A stretch of 5,970 bases of DNA from Oscillospiraceae bacterium (GTDB taxonomy: Bacteria; Bacillota; Clostridia; Oscillospirales; Acutalibacteraceae), in the NCBI GenBank assembly GCA_031267335.1, contig JAIRZH010000112.1, positions 1 through 5,970 on the forward strand. Direction: 5' to 3'. This document shows, in pieces, positions 5,523 to 5,970 of this stretch. Within the stretch, counting starts at the first letter, position 1. Every line of letters starts with the position of its first letter. The notes beneath the pieces were generated by a model that had not been told where the DNA came from, ran no database searches, and saw only the letters and a program-made list of their open reading frames with translations. A program made the translations under genes and the position numbers.

Positions 5523-5839
5523 GGCCTGTTTTCACTATTTGAAATGACAAAATTTCGAGTAATTTTTGGTTTGGATAAGGAAAATTTTTTCACAATACTA
5601 ATGTATTGTGAAAAAATTTAGAACCTGTCTTCATTAAGCCAAATATAAATTTTTAGACAATTTTTTAGCATTTTTTACGCATTTGACGCCGCTTGACTAA
5701 CGCCAAGCAAGGAAAATAAGTAAAAAATGCTAAAAAATTGTTAGAAAGTTGTGTTTTGTGCTTATTGAGAACAGGTTCTTAACGTAGTACAAATCAAAAA
5801 GTACCGAAATATGGTCGTTAAACAGTAGTGGAAACAGGC
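5523..5839. mobile_element. MITE-like element A, copy A2, interrupted by element B
   Basis: The left half (5523-5620) carries the arm GGCCTGTTTTCACTATTTG and the perfect 13-bp central stem TTTTTTCACAATA (5585-5597) / TATTGTGAAAAAA (5604-5616). The right half resumes at about 5779 with AACGTAGTACAAATCAAAAA and ends GTGGAAACAGGC. Removing element B and one TTA gives 156 bp, against 155 bp for A1, with the two aligning throughout. The right-hand flank is the IS1-family relic. No clear target duplication around A2 itself was found. Confidence 0.85.
5621..5778. mobile_element. MITE-like element B (158 bp), nested in A2
   Basis: The element begins GAACCTGTCTTCATTAAGC and ends GCTTATTGAGAACAGGTTC, with the arms complementary over most of ~58 bp at each end. 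A 22-bp stretch (5657-5678 with 5720-5741) pairs perfectly. The centre is more GC-rich, with GCTTG (5691-5695) / CAAGC (5704-5708). It is flanked by the direct repeat TTA (5618-5620 and 5779-5781), a probable target duplication. There is no coding capacity. The ends share CCTGTTYTCA with element A, so one transposase may serve both. A 3-bp T-N-A duplication is known for the IS1031 group of the IS5 family; assigning B there is inference. Confidence 0.85.
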
Positions 5840-5842
5840 TCA

Positions 5843-5970
5843 GAAGTAGGAAAACAAAATACTCAAAAAATTGAAAGAAAACATTTATCATTACGTGCAT
5901 GATGCAGTCGCTTAGTCAGAAAAGGTATAAGGTTTTCTAAATCTCATTTAATGCATAAAATTGTTGTAAG
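5843..5970 (+). pseudogene. C-terminal relic of an IS1-family transposase (InsB-like)
   Basis: The frame starting at 5843 reads EVGKQNTQKIERKHLSLRA, then a TGA stop (5900-5902), then CSRLVRKGIRFSKSHLMHKI and on to the window edge. This matches the C-terminal block of IS1 InsB, whose E. coli form has TQRIERHNLNLR followed by RKSLSFSKSVELHDKVIG. The conserved TQ-IER, LR, RL-RK and FSKS-x3-H positions are kept. The N-terminal part and most of the DDE domain are missing: sequence to the left is copy A2, and no IS1 coding could be read beyond it. The internal stop and missing front make it non-functional. It may have been cut by A2 or by another rearrangement, and it continues past the right edge. 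Confidence 0.75.

Noticed and set aside
5900..5902. TGA read as tryptophan (alternative code)
   Set aside because: The stop lies in an already truncated transposase relic, and tryptophans in lon, glmU-like and spoVAC all use TGG.

Overview
This is an AT-rich window (roughly 30% GC by eye) with strong AGGAGG-type ribosome binding sites and a forespore gene of the SpoVA system. It suggests a low-GC, endospore-forming member of the Bacillota, most likely a clostridium. Tryptophan is read from TGG and every intact gene ends in TAA, so nothing points to an altered genetic code. No species-level assignment can be supported.

Layout. Positions 22-213 hold two tandem copies of a ~96-103 bp repeat, each with a strong hairpin. 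Positions 294-1268 (minus strand) encode a naturally short GlmU-like UDP-GlcNAc pyrophosphorylase that has the whole uridylyltransferase domain but lacks the acetyltransferase part. A 571 bp divergent intergenic region follows, with a probable worn palindromic element and the lon promoter. Positions 1849-4203 (plus strand) encode a complete ATP-dependent protease Lon with all catalytic residues. Positions 4204-4978 are non-coding and contain AT palindromes, a full-length MITE-like palindrome (A1), a diverged element end, a 13-codon ORF with a good ribosome binding site, and a 25-bp inverted repeat just before the next gene. Positions 4979-5425 encode SpoVAC. From 5426 to the right edge there is a decayed arm of the same MITE family that appears to serve as the spoVAC terminator (A3), a second full-length copy (A2) split by a different 158-bp palindromic element (B) with a TTA target duplication, and the C-terminal relic of an IS1-family transposase.

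How it fits together. The three intact genes are unrelated housekeeping or sporulation genes (cell-wall precursor, proteolysis, spore Ca-DPA channel) and do not form an operon. The spoVAD and spoVAE genes that usually follow spoVAC are not within 545 bp. That space is filled with small non-autonomous elements nested in each other, so the window is best read as conserved genes separated by spacers that have repeatedly taken up palindromic elements. No defence system, CRISPR array, intact transposase or rRNA/tRNA gene is present. The clearest new-looking material is the nested palindrome families and the long inverted repeat in the spoVAC leader.
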